Assembly: GCF_000024025.1 (NCBI RefSeq)
Contig: NC_013131.1
Span: 6,138,001 to 6,202,000, forward strand
DNA length: 64,000 nucleotides
From: Catenulispora acidiphila DSM 44928
GTDB taxonomy: Bacteria; Actinomycetota; Actinomycetes; Streptomycetales; Catenulisporaceae
Direction: 5' to 3'
Shown here one piece after another: positions 24,902 to 33,079 of this stretch (positions are counted from its first letter, which is position 1; every line of letters begins with the position of its first letter). Made by a program: the position numbers and the translations under genes. Below the pieces are notes generated by a model. That model ran no database searches. It was not told where the DNA came from and saw nothing but the letters and a program-made list of their open reading frames with translations.

Positions 24902-26653
24902 ATGGCACACGGGCACCTCCATCGCTCCTCCCCGCCGCGCAACGCCCGGCTGTCGCTGCCGATCACGTTGGTCGTGGTGCTGGTGCTGGGCGCCTCCGGG
25001 GGTGGGGCGGCCTGGTACGCGGCGGGGCACCGGCATGCGGGCGTGGGCTCAGCTGCGGCCGCCGCGCCGGTTTCGTGTCCTGCGGGACCCACGACGGTCA
25101 CCGCGGCGGTCGCGCCGGAGCTGGCGAGCGTGCTGACGCCGGTGCTGGCGGCGCAGCCGGTGCCGTGCGTGCGGGTGGTGATGACGGCGGCGGATTCGGC
25201 GGACACGGCCCGGTTCCTGGCCGGGAGCGGCGCGGCGCCGGCCGGGGTGCGCGGGCGTCCGGACGTGTGGATCCCGGAGACGTCACTGTGGCTGGAACTG
25301 GCGCGGGCGACCGGGGCGGGGCAGGCGCTGCTGCCGCAGAACGGGAATTCGGTGGCTGACTCGCCGACGGTGGTGGCGGCGCCGAAGGCGGTGGCGGGGT
25401 TGCTGGGCGGGCAGGGGGCGTTCAGCTGGGAGGAGTTGGTGATGATGGCGTTGGCGCGGTCTCAGGGTGCTGCTTCCGGGTCTTCCGGTTCCTCTGGTCC
25501 TTCCGGTCCTGTTGTGGCGATCGCGGATCCGACGCACGACGGCGCGGGGCTGTCGGCGCTGATCGTGCTGAACGCGATGTTGGCGCAGGCGGTGAACGAT
25601 CCGCAGGTGAAGGTCGGGATCACCGGCTTCGTGAAGGGGATGGCGGACAACGTCGCGCCGTCGCCGGTGCAGTTGGCGGGCAAGGTATTTCCGGCCTCTG
25701 AGCAGCAGATCTTCACCTACAACCACGGCAAGCCCGGCGCGCCGTTGGCGGCGTTGTATCCGTCGGACGGTTCGGCGTCGCTGGACTACCCGATGGTGGT
25801 GCTCAACGGGGCGGACAACGCGCACGCCGTAGCGGCTAACAGGCTGCTGACATACCTGCAGACCGGTGCGCAGGACGCGTTGCGACAGAAGGGTTTCCGG
25901 TCGCCGGACGGCGGCCCGTCGCCAGTGCTCGCCGCTGATCCGGAGCTGCGGGGCGACCAGCTGGCGGCGGCGAAGCGTGCCGATTATGGGGCGGCGGGGC
26001 AGGCGCTGACCCTGTGGGCGTCGCTGACGAAGCAGCTGCGGATGCTGGCGGTGGTGGACGTGTCGGGGTCAATGGCGCAGGCGGTGCCGGGGACCGGGCA
26101 GACACGGCTGCAGCTGACGGCGGCGGCGAGCGAGAAGGCGATGGCGCTGTTCGGGAGCCATGCGGCGATGGGATTGTGGACGTTCACCACGACGCATGAT
26201 GCGGCGGGCTCGACGGTGATCGACCAGGTCCTGCCGATCGCCGAGTTGGGCGCGGCCGAGCCGGGCGGCGGGACGCACGGGCAGCGGATGATCGCGGCGT
26301 ACGGGGCGCTGGCGGACAAGGCGGGGTCGCGCAACGGGCTGTATGACGTGCTGCTGGCGGCGTATCAGAACGTGCAGAAGGGCTGGGACCCGACGCGGAC
26401 GAACACGGTCGCGGTGTTCACCGACGGCAAGGACGACGACCTGAACAGCATGACCTCCGACCAGCTGATCGCGAAGCTACAAGCGGCGGTCGACCCGGCC
26501 CGCCCGATCCGCGTCTTCGTGGTCGCACTCGGCACAGACGTCGACCTGACCCTGCTCAACAAGATCACCGCGGTCACCGGCGGCGCGGCCGTCCACTTCA
26601 GCGACATGGGGCAGATGACCGCGGCGATACTGGGGAGCACTGACACACGGTGA
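24902..26653 (+). CDS. membrane protein with solute-binding-like and von Willebrand A domains
   Basis: 583 residues with an AAGGA ribosome binding site. An N-terminal membrane anchor (LPITLVVVLVLGASGGGAAWY, residues ~19-39) precedes a region of ~320 residues that reads like a family 1 extracellular binding protein (PDVWIPETSLWLELAR, SPTVVAAPKAVAGLLGG, DYPMVVLNG). A C-terminal VWA domain follows, with the MIDAS motif Asp386-Val-Ser-Gly-Ser390 and a later VFTDGKDDD. Such fusions occur in actinobacteria as secreted or anchored proteins of unknown function. The intact MIDAS predicts metal-dependent protein binding. A Gly/Ser/Pro run lies near residues 190-202. Confidence 0.85.
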   Translation: MAHGHLHRSSPPRNARLSLPITLVVVLVLGASGGGAAWYAAGHRHAGVGSAAAAAPVSCPAGPTTVTAAVAPELASVLTPVLAAQPVPCVRVVMTAADSADTARFLAGSGAAPAGVRGRPDVWIPETSLWLELARATGAGQALLPQNGNSVADSPTVVAAPKAVAGLLGGQGAFSWEELVMMALARSQGAASGSSGSSGPSGPVVAIADPTHDGAGLSALIVLNAMLAQAVNDPQVKVGITGFVKGMADNVAPSPVQLAGKVFPASEQQIFTYNHGKPGAPLAALYPSDGSASLDYPMVVLNGADNAHAVAANRLLTYLQTGAQDALRQKGFRSPDGGPSPVLAADPELRGDQLAAAKRADYGAAGQALTLWASLTKQLRMLAVVDVSGSMAQAVPGTGQTRLQLTAAASEKAMALFGSHAAMGLWTFTTTHDAAGSTVIDQVLPIAELGAAEPGGGTHGQRMIAAYGALADKAGSRNGLYDVLLAAYQNVQKGWDPTRTNTVAVFTDGKDDDLNSMTSDQLIAKLQAAVDPARPIRVFVVALGTDVDLTLLNKITAVTGGAAVHFSDMGQMTAAILGSTDTR

Positions 26654-26766
26654 TGGCGAGCGCCGCACCCACCATCGCAACACCCGAGTATGCCCCGCGT
26701 AAGCACCCGCCCCGCCACAAACCACCCACCCCGAGATTCCCGTCCTAACGATCTGGTACGAACCGC

Positions 26767-28872
26767 ATGACAGACCCGAGCCGAAATCGAGAACATGCCT
26801 CCATGGCATTTCACTGCGGCGCGCCGACCCGCGACGGCAGCCCCTGCCAACGCCGCGTCCGCGAACTCGGCATCCGCTGCCCCCAGCACCGCAACCTAGG
26901 CGGCACCGCCCTCCACCCCCCACGCCACGCAATGCGCACCATCTACCTAGCCGACCCCGCCCTCACCGGCCCCACCACCGCCTGGGCCACCACCCGCACC
27001 ACCGACCCACGCGATCGAGTGACGCAGCCCACCAAGCACGAGTCGGACACCACCGATGCGGGAAGCCTGACCGCGAAGAGCGGCGACGAGGCAAGGACGC
27101 CAAGCGCGTTGCAATCGCATCTGGACCAGGAGCGGAGCCAGCGGGGGCGGCCAGGCGGTGAGGAGCGGGCTGACGTGGACGATGCGGGTGAGTCCGAGCC
27201 GAACCGCGACCCGGCACGGGAACCAACACGCGAGCCCGAGCCGAAGGCCAATCTGGTAGCGGAACCAGCGCTCGAATCCGAGCCGAGGGGCAGGCTGGCG
27301 CCGGAGCCTGCGGGTGAGCCCGAGCCAAGCGGCAAGCTGGCGCCGGAGTCAGTGCGCGGACCCGAGCCAAGGCACAATCTCGCACCAGAGCCAGTGCGCA
27401 GACCAGAGCATGAGCCGGTGCGCGAGGCCGAGCTGGCGCAAGGCGACTCTGAGCAGCCGCAGCCCGAGGCCAAGCACATCCAGGTCAAGCAAGCGCCGAC
27501 CTGGCGCGAGCCGGCGCACACCGGGCGCGAGGCCATGCCAGCGCGGGAGCCCGAGGGCGATTCTGTGCGCCAGCCGGAACATCGTCGGGCGCCGGAGCAC
27601 GAGCATGAGCGGACCCATGTCGAGGCAGAGCGTGAGCGTGAGCCAGCACCTGAGCGTGCGGGCGAGCCGATGGGCAGGCCTGAGCCGACGCCGAAGCGCA
27701 AGCATGAGCGGGCCCATGTCGAGGCAGAGCGCGAGCGTGAGCCAGCACCTGAGCGCGCGGGCGAGCCGATGGGCAGGCCTGATCAGGAGCCTGAGCCGGA
27801 GCACGAGCACGAGTGGGCCCAGATCGAGCGCGAGTCAGGGCCTGGGCGCGCGGGCGATTTTGTGGGCGGGCTTGGTCAGGGGCTTGAGGCGGCGGCGGAG
27901 GACAAGCCGGCACTGCCGCGTCGTACGCCGCGCGGTGATCGTGCGCGGGTGGGGCGGAATGGGGTTGGGGAGGGTGCGGGGGTGCGGGGTGGTGAGCAGT
28001 GGCCTTTGTTGCGGAAGGAGCGGGCGCTGGATCCGGATTGGATTGGGGCTCGGGGTGTGCGGGATGAGGGTTCGACGCCGCCGGTGCCGCGGATTGAGTT
28101 TGAGCCTTCGGATGGTGAGGTGCCGCGGAAGCCGCCGCGGATTGCGCCTATGCGGAGTGTTGTGCTGAATCCGGTGTTGGATATGCCGGTCAGGGCTGAT
28201 CCGGATCCGCCTACGCTGGTTGATCGGATGCCGCCGATTGATCCGGATGATCTTGTGGTTCCTGACTTTTTGCGGGCTGATCTCGGTGGGGCTGCGGGTG
28301 CGACCGTGGCGGAGAAGAAGCCGCGGCCGCGGCCAGCGCCTGTGTCTGTGCCAGTGCCTGATCCCGATCCGCCGACGCTCATCGACCCGCATCCGCCGAT
28401 CACTGATGACATCGCTGTGCCGGCCTTCGTCGCGCCGGGGTTCGTGCCGGCGCCGAAGCCGCCGTTGCGGACGGTGTTGTCGACCGTGCTCGGGCCCGAG
28501 CTGTGGCAGCGCTGCTATACCGAGTGGGGTCCGGCGCACTGTACGGCGCTGGCTCGTATCGCGCGCGCCGTGGACGGCCTCGCACCGTCGGCGGGGACGG
28601 CGGTGCGCTCGACGGCGGGTGCCGGGATGCGCTGGCTCGGGGTGGCGCGGGAGCGCGAGATATTGGCTGATCAGGTGGCTGATGCCATCTCGCATCCGGC
28701 CGGGGCGACGTCGCCGAACCAGGCCCGGACCGTGCGGCTCTACGGTGCGGCGATCTGTATGGCGCTGAACGTGCCGCTGCGACGCTGCGCTTGTCATCGC
28801 GATCTGGAACGGGACGTGTCCGGGGAGCTCATTCGGCTCGGGCTGGAGGAGTTGGCCGGGGAAGTGCCCTGA
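26767..28872 (+). CDS. 701-residue repeat protein with N- and C-terminal Cys motifs, function unknown
   Basis: Not recognised as a whole. Residues ~17-42 hold a compact Cys/His motif (HCGAPTRDGSPCQRRV, then RCPQH), like small zinc-binding modules of phage and plasmid proteins. Residues ~85-400 are hydrophilic repeats rich in Glu, Pro, Arg and His: four 14-residue units and two 33-residue units. A Pro/Asp-rich stretch repeating DPDPPTL(V/I)D follows. The last ~130 residues (from LGPELWQRCYTEWGPAHCTAL to CACHRDLERDVSGELIRLGLEELAGEV) look like a folded helical domain. Codon use in 27950-28300 favours T-ending codons unlike neighbours. No signal peptide or membrane segment is evident. Confidence 0.7.
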   Translation: MTDPSRNREHASMAFHCGAPTRDGSPCQRRVRELGIRCPQHRNLGGTALHPPRHAMRTIYLADPALTGPTTAWATTRTTDPRDRVTQPTKHESDTTDAGSLTAKSGDEARTPSALQSHLDQERSQRGRPGGEERADVDDAGESEPNRDPAREPTREPEPKANLVAEPALESEPRGRLAPEPAGEPEPSGKLAPESVRGPEPRHNLAPEPVRRPEHEPVREAELAQGDSEQPQPEAKHIQVKQAPTWREPAHTGREAMPAREPEGDSVRQPEHRRAPEHEHERTHVEAEREREPAPERAGEPMGRPEPTPKRKHERAHVEAEREREPAPERAGEPMGRPDQEPEPEHEHEWAQIERESGPGRAGDFVGGLGQGLEAAAEDKPALPRRTPRGDRARVGRNGVGEGAGVRGGEQWPLLRKERALDPDWIGARGVRDEGSTPPVPRIEFEPSDGEVPRKPPRIAPMRSVVLNPVLDMPVRADPDPPTLVDRMPPIDPDDLVVPDFLRADLGGAAGATVAEKKPRPRPAPVSVPVPDPDPPTLIDPHPPITDDIAVPAFVAPGFVPAPKPPLRTVLSTVLGPELWQRCYTEWGPAHCTALARIARAVDGLAPSAGTAVRSTAGAGMRWLGVAREREILADQVADAISHPAGATSPNQARTVRLYGAAICMALNVPLRRCACHRDLERDVSGELIRLGLEELAGEVP
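27238..27405 (+). repeat. four 42-bp tandem repeats
   Basis: The units encode 14 residues of the form EPxxxLAPEPxxxP. The DNA copies are diverged, so selection seems to keep the protein pattern. Confidence 0.8.
27602..27781 (+). repeat. two 81-bp near-identical copies with 99-bp period
   Basis: Copies at 27602-27682 and 27701-27781 differ at only a few bases and encode the same Glu/Arg/Pro-rich block (HVEAEREREPAPERAGEPMG). Confidence 0.85.
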
Positions 28873-28893
28873 TCCAGCAGCCCGAACCATCTA

Positions 28894-28923
28894 TCTGACG
28901 CCCCATCAGATTTCCGCTACGAT
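28894..28923 (+). promoter_or_regulatory. 17-bp operator and leaderless promoter of the thiolase module
   Basis: TCTGACGCCCCATCAGA (28894-28910) is a palindrome with one mismatch. TACGAT (28918-28923) lies 6 nt before the ATG at 28930. A near-identical palindrome controls the dehydrogenase operon at 36469-36485. Confidence 0.7.
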
Positions 28924-28929
28924 GCCGCC

Positions 28930-30402
28930 ATGCGAGGAATCCTGGGGTGGGGCGTCCACCTGCCGTACCGCCGCCTGGACCGCACCGGCATCGCCGCCGT
29001 GGCGGGCACCGGCGGCGGAACCGGTACCCGCGCCGTGGCCTCCTACGACGAGGACACCACGACCATGGGCGTCGCCGCCGCCCGCGCCGCCCTGCACCCG
29101 GCGGGACCAGGCGGCGACACCGCCGAGAGCATCAGAACCCTGTGGTTCAGCACCACCGCCCCCGCCTACCAGGACCGCACCAACGCCACCGCCCTGCACG
29201 CCGCCCTCCGCCTCCCCCGCACCACCGCCGCCTACGACGCCACCGGAGCCGTACGCTCCGCCGTAGCCGCCCTCGACGCCGCCCTGACCGCGGCCGAGGG
29301 AACCCACCTCGTCGTCGCCTCCGACCTCCGCACCGGCCGCCCGGGCAGCGCCGATGAAGCCGCCGGAGGGGATGCAGCAGTAGCACTACTCATCGGCGAT
29401 AGCGATAGCGATGAAGTAGAGACCCCAAACCACCCCGTCCTAGCCCACCTCCTCGCCCACACCGCCACCACCGAGGAGTTCCTCGACCGCTGGCGCGCCC
29501 CCGGCGATCAGACCTCGAAGACGTGGGAAGACCGCTTCGGCGAGACCCGCTACACCACCCTCGCCGCCGAAGCCTGGAACGCCCTCCTGGCGACGGCGAA
29601 CATCACCCCCGACGGCATCGACCTCCTCGTGATCGCCGCCACCCACGAACGCGCCGCGAAGTCGGCCCTGAAGAAGACCGGCGTCCCCGCCGCACGCCAC
29701 CACGACCCGTTCGCCAAGACCATCGGCACCACCGGTGCGGCCCACCCCGCCCTCCTCTTGGCCTCAGCCCTCGAAGCCGCCCGCCCCGGCCAGACCATCG
29801 CCCTGCTCGTCCTCGCCGACGGCGCCGACGCCTTCCTGTGGCGCACCACCGAAGCCCTCGCCGCCTACCGCCCCGCGCGCCCCGTCGCCGACCAGATCGC
29901 CCAGTCCGGCGCCGTCCCCTACGGCCGCTACCTCGCCTGGCGCGGTTTCCTCCCGGTCGAGCCGCCCCGGCGCCCCGAGCCCGCGCGCACCTCCGCCTCG
30001 GCCGCCGCCCGGGCCGCCGACTGGAAGTTCGCGTTCGTCGGTTCTCAGAACGCCGACGGCGGCGCCGTGCACCTGCCGCCCTCCCCCTTCGACCACGCCC
30101 CGCACCCCGCCGCGGACGCCGAGGGCACCATCGTCACCTTCACCGTCGACCGCCTCGCCTCCTCCCCCAGCCCGCCGGTCGTGTTCGCGGTCGTCGACTT
30201 CGACGGCGGCGGACGCCTGCCGATCGAGCTGACCGACGTCGACGCCGACGAGGTCGCGATCGGCCTGCGCGTGGAGGCCACCTTCCGCCGCCTGAGCAGC
30301 GCCGACGGCATCCACAACTACTTCTGGAAAGCGCGCCCGGTCCGCCGCGCCGGCCACTCCCACCCCGTCCACCCCGTCCACTCCGAGCAGGAGACCCGCT
30401 GA
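28930..30402 (+). CDS. cysteine-free thiolase-like (HMG-CoA synthase-like) protein fused to a DUF35 OB-fold
   Basis: 490 residues. The first ~330 follow the ketoacyl synthase III/HMG-CoA synthase fold: GILGWGVHLPYRRL, a DEDTTTMGVAAARAAL segment and GTTGAAHPALLLASALEAA near the usual Asn/His region. Where active relatives have Cys, the sequence reads AYDATGAVRSAV, and the whole protein contains no cysteine. The C-terminal ~130 residues (from DWKFAFVGSQNADGGAVHLPP to VEATFRR) match the DUF35 OB-fold with the zinc-ribbon cysteines lost. It is probably a non-catalytic partner of the thiolase encoded next, which it overlaps by one base (TGATG). Archaeal thiolase/HMG-CoA synthase/DUF35 complexes are a precedent. 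Confidence 0.82.
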   Translation: MRGILGWGVHLPYRRLDRTGIAAVAGTGGGTGTRAVASYDEDTTTMGVAAARAALHPAGPGGDTAESIRTLWFSTTAPAYQDRTNATALHAALRLPRTTAAYDATGAVRSAVAALDAALTAAEGTHLVVASDLRTGRPGSADEAAGGDAAVALLIGDSDSDEVETPNHPVLAHLLAHTATTEEFLDRWRAPGDQTSKTWEDRFGETRYTTLAAEAWNALLATANITPDGIDLLVIAATHERAAKSALKKTGVPAARHHDPFAKTIGTTGAAHPALLLASALEAARPGQTIALLVLADGADAFLWRTTEALAAYRPARPVADQIAQSGAVPYGRYLAWRGFLPVEPPRRPEPARTSASAAARAADWKFAFVGSQNADGGAVHLPPSPFDHAPHPAADAEGTIVTFTVDRLASSPSPPVVFAVVDFDGGGRLPIELTDVDADEVAIGLRVEATFRRLSSADGIHNYFWKARPVRRAGHSHPVHPVHSEQETR

Positions 30403-31598
30403 TGGCCTCGCACGGCATCAAGGACCGCGTCGCGATCGTCGCGATGGGCTGCACCCGCTTCACAGAGCATTGGGACAGCGGCGCCGACGAGCTCCTGCTG
30501 TCCGCGACCGCCGAAGCCTTCGCTGGCGCCGGTCTGGCCAAGGAGGAGATCGACGCCTACTGGCTCGGGACCGCGCAGTCCGGCATGAGCGGCATCACCC
30601 TGGCGCGTCCCCTGGAGCTGGAGGGCAAGCCGGTCACCCGCGTCGAGAACTACTGCGCGACCGGCTCCGAAGCCCTGCGGCAGGCCGCCTACGCCGTCGC
30701 CTCAGGCGCCTATGACGTGGCGATGGCGGTCGGCGTCGAGAAGGTCAAAGACTCCGGCTACCAGGGCCTGAACGCCTTCCCCATCCCCGGTGACGGCACC
30801 GCCCGCACCGTCACCGCAGCCGCGATGTTCTCGATGGTCGTCCCCGCCTACGGCGCCAAGTACGGCGTCGCCCCGCAGGAGATGCGCGAGGTCCTGGCCC
30901 GCATCGCCGCCAAGAACCACGCCAACGGCGCGCGCAACCCCAAGGCGCAGTTCCGCAAGGAATGGCCGGTCGAGCAGCTGCTCGCCATGCCGCGCGTCGC
31001 CGGAGAGCTGTCCGTGTTCGACTGCGCCGGAGTCGCCGACGGAGCGGCGGCGGCGATCGTCGTCCGCGCCGAGGACGCCCTGCGCTACACCGACAAACCG
31101 CTCTACATCAAAGCCCTGTCACTGGTCGCGGGCAACGGCCTGCCCCTGGGCGACCCCGGCTACGACTACACGACCTTCCCCGAGATCGTCGCCGCCGCCG
31201 AGGACGCCTACCGCCAGGCCGGCGTCGCCGACCCGCGCCGCGAGCTGGCGATGGCCGAGGTCCACGACTGCTTCACCCCCACCGAGCTGGTCCTGATGGA
31301 GGACCTGGGCTTCTGCGAACGCGGCAAGGCCTGGCAGGAGGTGCTGGCCGGGGCGTTCGACCTCGACGGCGACCTGCCGGTCAACCCCGACGGCGGGCTG
31401 AAGTCGTTCGGCCACCCGGTCGGCGCCTCCGGGCTGCGCATGATGTACGAAGCCTGGCTCCAGCTGCGCGGCGAGGCGCCGGAGCAGCGGCGGATCAGCA
31501 CGTTCGGGCAGCGGGAGCTGGCGCTGACGCACAATCTCGGCGGATATCCGGGCGAAATGGTGGGCTTTGTATCGATTCTGGGAACCCGTCAAGGCTGA
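30402..31598 (+). CDS. thiolase of the SCP2/lipid-transfer type
   Basis: 398 residues. The acyl-accepting Cys85 is in ENYCATGSEALR, FDCAGVADGAAA is the middle motif, and GGLKSFGHPVGASGLR carries the active-site His. It should cleave 3-ketoacyl-CoA or, as in the Ltp2 group, act as an aldolase on branched side chains. Partnering with a DUF35 OB-fold protein is typical of the steroid side-chain and related actinobacterial thiolases. Start ATG shares one base with the previous stop (TGATG). Confidence 0.9.
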   Translation: MASHGIKDRVAIVAMGCTRFTEHWDSGADELLLSATAEAFAGAGLAKEEIDAYWLGTAQSGMSGITLARPLELEGKPVTRVENYCATGSEALRQAAYAVASGAYDVAMAVGVEKVKDSGYQGLNAFPIPGDGTARTVTAAAMFSMVVPAYGAKYGVAPQEMREVLARIAAKNHANGARNPKAQFRKEWPVEQLLAMPRVAGELSVFDCAGVADGAAAAIVVRAEDALRYTDKPLYIKALSLVAGNGLPLGDPGYDYTTFPEIVAAAEDAYRQAGVADPRRELAMAEVHDCFTPTELVLMEDLGFCERGKAWQEVLAGAFDLDGDLPVNPDGGLKSFGHPVGASGLRMMYEAWLQLRGEAPEQRRISTFGQRELALTHNLGGYPGEMVGFVSILGTRQG

Positions 31599-31623
31599 AT
31601 CCGCCCAAACAACGCGCCGCCGC

Positions 31624-32019
31624 CTACTCCCGCACGCACTCCACCGGCATCTCCGCCAGATATGACCGGTAGTAGGCGATCTTCTCCTGGATCTTCCGCC
31701 GCAGTTCGATCAGCCGCTCCATCTCCGCCTCGACGTTGGCGTCGTGCTCCTCCAGCAGCGCCAGGCGGTCGGTGACCGTGCCGTCGCCGTCGCGGACCAG
31801 CTCGGCGAAGGTCTGCATCTGCGCGATGGGCATGCCGGTGCCCCGCAGGCAGCGGAGCATGTCGAGCCAGCCCAGATCGTCGTCGGTGTAGCGGCGGTGG
31901 CCGCCTGCGGCCCGCCGGACGGGCTCGATGAGGCCGATCTTCTCGTAGTAGCGCAGCGTATCGAGCGAAAAGCCAGACATTTCGACCGTTTGCGCCGGGG
32001 AGTAATTGTCGATCGTCAT
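31624..32019 (-). CDS. MerR family transcriptional regulator
   Basis: 131 residues: winged helix with SGFSLDTLRYYEKIGLIEPVRRAAGGHRRY at residues ~15-45, then a long dimerisation coiled coil and a short effector tail (AYYRSYLAE). It resembles the MerR subgroup that regulates aldo/keto reductases and other detoxification genes. TACGAT lies 8 nt before its ATG. It is divergent from the aldo/keto reductase, whose promoter has the long spacer typical of MerR activation. Confidence 0.9.
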   Translation of the reverse strand: MTIDNYSPAQTVEMSGFSLDTLRYYEKIGLIEPVRRAAGGHRRYTDDDLGWLDMLRCLRGTGMPIAQMQTFAELVRDGDGTVTDRLALLEEHDANVEAEMERLIELRRKIQEKIAYYRSYLAEMPVECVRE

Positions 32020-32040
32020 AACGCCCCATCGTAAGAGGGC

Positions 32041-32071
32041 TTGACCTGGAGCGCGCTCGAGATTCCAGGAT
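32041..32071 (+). promoter_or_regulatory. MerR-type promoter with 19-bp spacer
   Basis: TTGACC (32041-32046), a 19-nt spacer and CAGGAT (32066-32071). The spacer contains CTGGAGCGCGCTCGAG (32046-32061), a near-palindrome suited to a MerR dimer. CAGGAT lies 7 nt before the ATG at 32079. Confidence 0.75.
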
Positions 32072-32078
32072 GGAGCGC

Positions 32079-33071
32079 ATGGAGTACACGATCTTCGGCG
32101 GTTCGAACGGACCGCGGGTGAGCACGCTGGCGCTGGGCACGATGATGTTCGGCACGAAAATCGACGAGACGACCTCGTTCGCGATCCTGGACCGCTTCCG
32201 CGAAGCGGGCGGGACCTTCCTGGACACCGCGGACTGCTATGCCTTCTGGGTCGAAGGTGCCACCGGGCACGAGAGCGAGGAGCTGGTGGGCCGGTGGCTG
32301 GCGGCGCGCGGCTGCCGCGAGGAGATGGTGATCTCGACCAAGCTCGGCGCGCAGCCGAACCCGGAGTTCGGGACCGTCTGGCCGCGCAACGCCGAAGGGC
32401 TTTCGGCGCCGGCGATCCGGGCGGCGGTGAAGGGCAGCCAGGCGCGGCTCGGCACCGATCACCTCGAGGTGCTGTTCTCCCACATCGAGGACCAGTCCGT
32501 GACGTTCGAGGAGACGGCCGCCGCGTACGCCGAGCTGATCGCGCAGGGCACGGTGGCCGTCGCCGGCGTCTCGAACCACCCGACGACGCGTGTGAAGAGG
32601 GCGCGCGCCGCAGCCGGGCAGCTGGGCGTCCCGGGCTACACGGCGGTCCAGCAGCGCCACGGCTACCTGCGCGCGCTGCCCGGCGCCAGCTTCACCTCGC
32701 CGCAGGAGCCCGCCGACGACGAGCTGCTGGGGATAGTGCGCTCCGGCGAGGTGTCGATGATGGCGTACGCCTCGCTGCTGGAGGGCGCGCTGGTCCGCGA
32801 GGACCGTCCGCTGCCGGCGCAGTATCAGAGCCCGGAGAACGAGCTGCGCGTCAAGGCTCTGTGGCACGCCGCCGACCAGGCCGGGGTGACGCGGACGCAG
32901 CTGGCGCTGGCGTGGCTGCTCAAGGACGAGCCGGCGATCGTGCCGGTGCTCGGCGTGAGCTCGGTGGCGCAGCTCGACGACGGGCTCGGGGCGTTGGACG
33001 TGTCGCGCGACGTGGTCACGGCACTGGCTGACACATTGGCTGACACGCTAGCCGAGACGCAGGACAAGTAA
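32079..33071 (+). CDS. aldo/keto reductase
   Basis: 330 residues. An NADPH-dependent (alpha/beta)8 reductase: FLDTADCYAFW holds the catalytic Asp and Tyr, VISTKLGAQPN the Lys, and HIEDQSV the His position. The C-terminal cofactor-binding segment is VPVLGVSSVAQLDDGL. It reduces aldehydes or ketones; the natural substrate is unknown. I chose the ATG at 32079 rather than 32070 because it lies exactly 7 nt after the -10 hexamer. Probably activated by the divergent MerR protein. Confidence 0.9.
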   Translation: MEYTIFGGSNGPRVSTLALGTMMFGTKIDETTSFAILDRFREAGGTFLDTADCYAFWVEGATGHESEELVGRWLAARGCREEMVISTKLGAQPNPEFGTVWPRNAEGLSAPAIRAAVKGSQARLGTDHLEVLFSHIEDQSVTFEETAAAYAELIAQGTVAVAGVSNHPTTRVKRARAAAGQLGVPGYTAVQQRHGYLRALPGASFTSPQEPADDELLGIVRSGEVSMMAYASLLEGALVREDRPLPAQYQSPENELRVKALWHAADQAGVTRTQLALAWLLKDEPAIVPVLGVSSVAQLDDGLGALDVSRDVVTALADTLADTLAETQDK

Positions 33072-33079
33072 GCCGACCG

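Noticed and set aside
27238-27782. CRISPR-like array
   Set aside because: The repeats are contiguous coding repeats in frame, without unique spacers, and no cas genes are near.
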